Assembly: GCF_001644645.1 (NCBI RefSeq)
Contig: NZ_CP011390.1
Location: forward strand, 1,550,001 to 1,614,000
Direction of reading: 5' to 3'
Source of the DNA: Flavisolibacter tropicus
Lineage (GTDB): Bacteria > Bacteroidota > Bacteroidia > Chitinophagales > Chitinophagaceae
Length of the DNA stretch: 64,000 nt
Under the pieces are notes generated by a model. It did not search any database and was not told the origin of the DNA. It saw nothing but the letters and a program-made list of their open reading frames with translations. Position 1 is the first letter of the stretch; each line of letters opens with the position of its first letter. Below are positions 63,701 to 64,000 of the stretch, piece by piece. The position numbers were made by a program, and so were the translations under genes.

Positions 63701-64000
63701 GCCAGTCATGACTTGAAAGAGCCCCTGCGCAAGATCTCCACCTTTGGAGATCGCTTGGTTAATACACAACAGGACCGACTAAGCGATGATGGGAAAATCT
63801 ATCTTAAAAAGATCATAGATGCCTCGCAGCGTATGCAAACCATGATCAATGATTTGCTCTCGATCTCCATGATCACAGGCAATCATTCCTTCCAGCCTTA
63901 TAGTCTGCAAGCTATTGTAGAAGAAGTAAAACAGACGCTGGAATATAAGGTTGAAAAGGAAAATGCCATTATAGATGCAACCGGCTTACCTGAAGCCAAT
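60797..64000 (+). CDS. multi-PAS sensor histidine kinase, N-terminal and central part (runs off window)
   Basis: Open to the window end (1,068 codons so far), from a GTG at 60797. An N-terminal helical domain (~1-165) resembling RsbR/globin-like sensor folds is followed by six PAS modules starting near residues 171, 304, 429, 556, 685 and 820. Modules 2-4 are clear tandem copies (AQALAHMGSW, AEELANLGNW, AQALARIGNW). The dimerisation domain begins ~950 with the phospho-acceptor His971 in YVASHDLKEPLRK. No transmembrane segment, so it is cytoplasmic. The ATPase domain must lie beyond 64000. Confidence 0.9.
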   Translation, partial: MKTIDETIHSLHFRFLPSYAQYLLDQNLDAFIQIQFEVGTQLDVPLLRAFKNLGAEETREIGLKNNTEFLSYLASNKAEEFILLAIDQWISNALPIVDKHEVIPEDISMIVFMRKKAFLQLLPSYCTDPEQMIQIIAEIDYFLARLTSATTDTYIKLLQDKIAHHTHFIEKVSSTSPSAIYVFDLLEQKLVFTNDKFKDIFSVLMGESSKLDINFFDAFIHPDHVQEVKSYFKKLQNIPDKETGTYKYCIKSKEGNYRWVRSYDSVFKRTEEGKVQQIIGAIIDVNKEKTVSDELRRREEQLTEAQALAHMGSWSWNIETGEVLWSDEMYRIYQLDSNTALSYDRLMNFNHPEDRELVQLKLTETLETKNSTEFQNRIELKDGTIKYIHATAEVRVNREGQVVEMLGTVQDITERQELLNHLKRNESLYRQAEELANLGNWIWDLKNNTVEWTDQLYKIYGLEPQSEKITIDRFLSLVHPDDRPYIRESITENMKLDYVDRNFRIITPQGIIKTLRSIAQTQRNGNGQLLNIFGTEQDITEQQSLIEQLRQSESLYKQAQALARIGNWSIDLTNNEVKWSEELYNIYELDKGQELSVEKWFDYLHPEDKESVSHYWQECLAQKHPYDKVHRVILPSGKVKTLHRKGEFVFDSNGTAIKLIGTTQDITDQFLIQQELKEKQTFIQKITDATPALITSYNVATDQYEFVNEGLYKLLGYDPKEAIGQGSIFFTQLIHPDDALELIQKTMAALEDANRHPDDNQIAEYAYRIRHKNGQYRWINTYATVFDRNSNGQVERILRISLDITEHAIAREKIEEQELFIKQVADASPTILYLFDTTTNTFSYINHEVYYVLGFTPEEILEMGAEAITALYHPEDLHLLPERRQSEKKFQHTNSMMQYECRLRSKTGEWCWMVVREVVFKRNDANRPVQVLGAALDISKRKEMERSLLQNTYQLQQSNASLEEFAYVASHDLKEPLRKISTFGDRLVNTQQDRLSDDGKIYLKKIIDASQRMQTMINDLLSISMITGNHSFQPYSLQAIVEEVKQTLEYKVEKENAIIDATGLPEAN

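Overview
The window looks like a chromosomal segment of a Bacteroidota bacterium, most likely Chitinophagia/Chitinophagaceae. This is inferred from gene content: a fused DAHP synthase-chorismate mutase, DUF4954 and head-GIN proteins, many small lipoproteins, and an isocitrate dehydrogenase of the homodimeric type. It also fits the TAnnTTTG/TTTG promoter style, the weak ribosome binding sites and the moderate A+T content. No phage, insertion sequence, CRISPR array or plasmid function was seen; this is mostly housekeeping chromosome with a rich layer of small intergenic repeats.

Layout. 1-6.7 kb (minus) is an aromatic amino-acid operon: pheA, aminotransferase, tyrA, DAHP synthase-chorismate mutase, aroB, aroA and a cut-off methyltransferase. 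In front of it lies an unlisted 29-codon leader ORF packed with Phe/Tyr/Trp codons, followed by a terminator and a competing upstream arm, that is, a probable ribosome-mediated attenuator. 6.8-11.3 kb holds a DEAD-box helicase, three small lipoproteins and an ECF sigma factor paired with a membrane-anchored trypsin-like protease. 12-24.6 kb carries a nucleotidyltransferase, a D-cysteine desulfhydrase-like enzyme, lipB, rluD, def, ruvX, ubiA, an SpoU methyltransferase, mutS and a SET-domain protein. 25.2-33.7 kb has mgtE, glmS, DUF4954, another Thr-rich lipoprotein, der, era and an initiator tRNA. 33.7-44.8 kb holds an atypical receiver protein, a head-GIN protein, a TPP-riboswitch-controlled TonB receptor, rhodanese, PASTA protein, ddl, ferredoxin, acyl-CoA reductase, an HtrA protease and a LytS-type kinase. 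44.9-53.1 kb holds an alpha-amylase lipoprotein, ispH, an alpha-glucan phosphorylase, a lipoprotein and a DtxR regulator-NRAMP/UspA operon with a visible operator. 53.2-64 kb holds a frameshifted membrane gene, a serine hydrolase, a drug/metabolite transporter, a Crp/Fnr regulator, icd, an acidic disordered protein and the start of a very large multi-PAS histidine kinase that runs off the window.

The most interesting signals are non-coding. Beyond the aromatic attenuator there are at least fourteen degenerate arrays with a strict 7-nt period in gene borders, two arrays with an 11-nt period, a perfect 24-bp palindrome with a diverged sibling 23 kb away, and GC-rich elements placed as inverted pairs around terminators between convergent genes. 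Some of these have been absorbed into coding ends (ispH, the SpoU methyltransferase) or form nearly a whole 5' leader (def).
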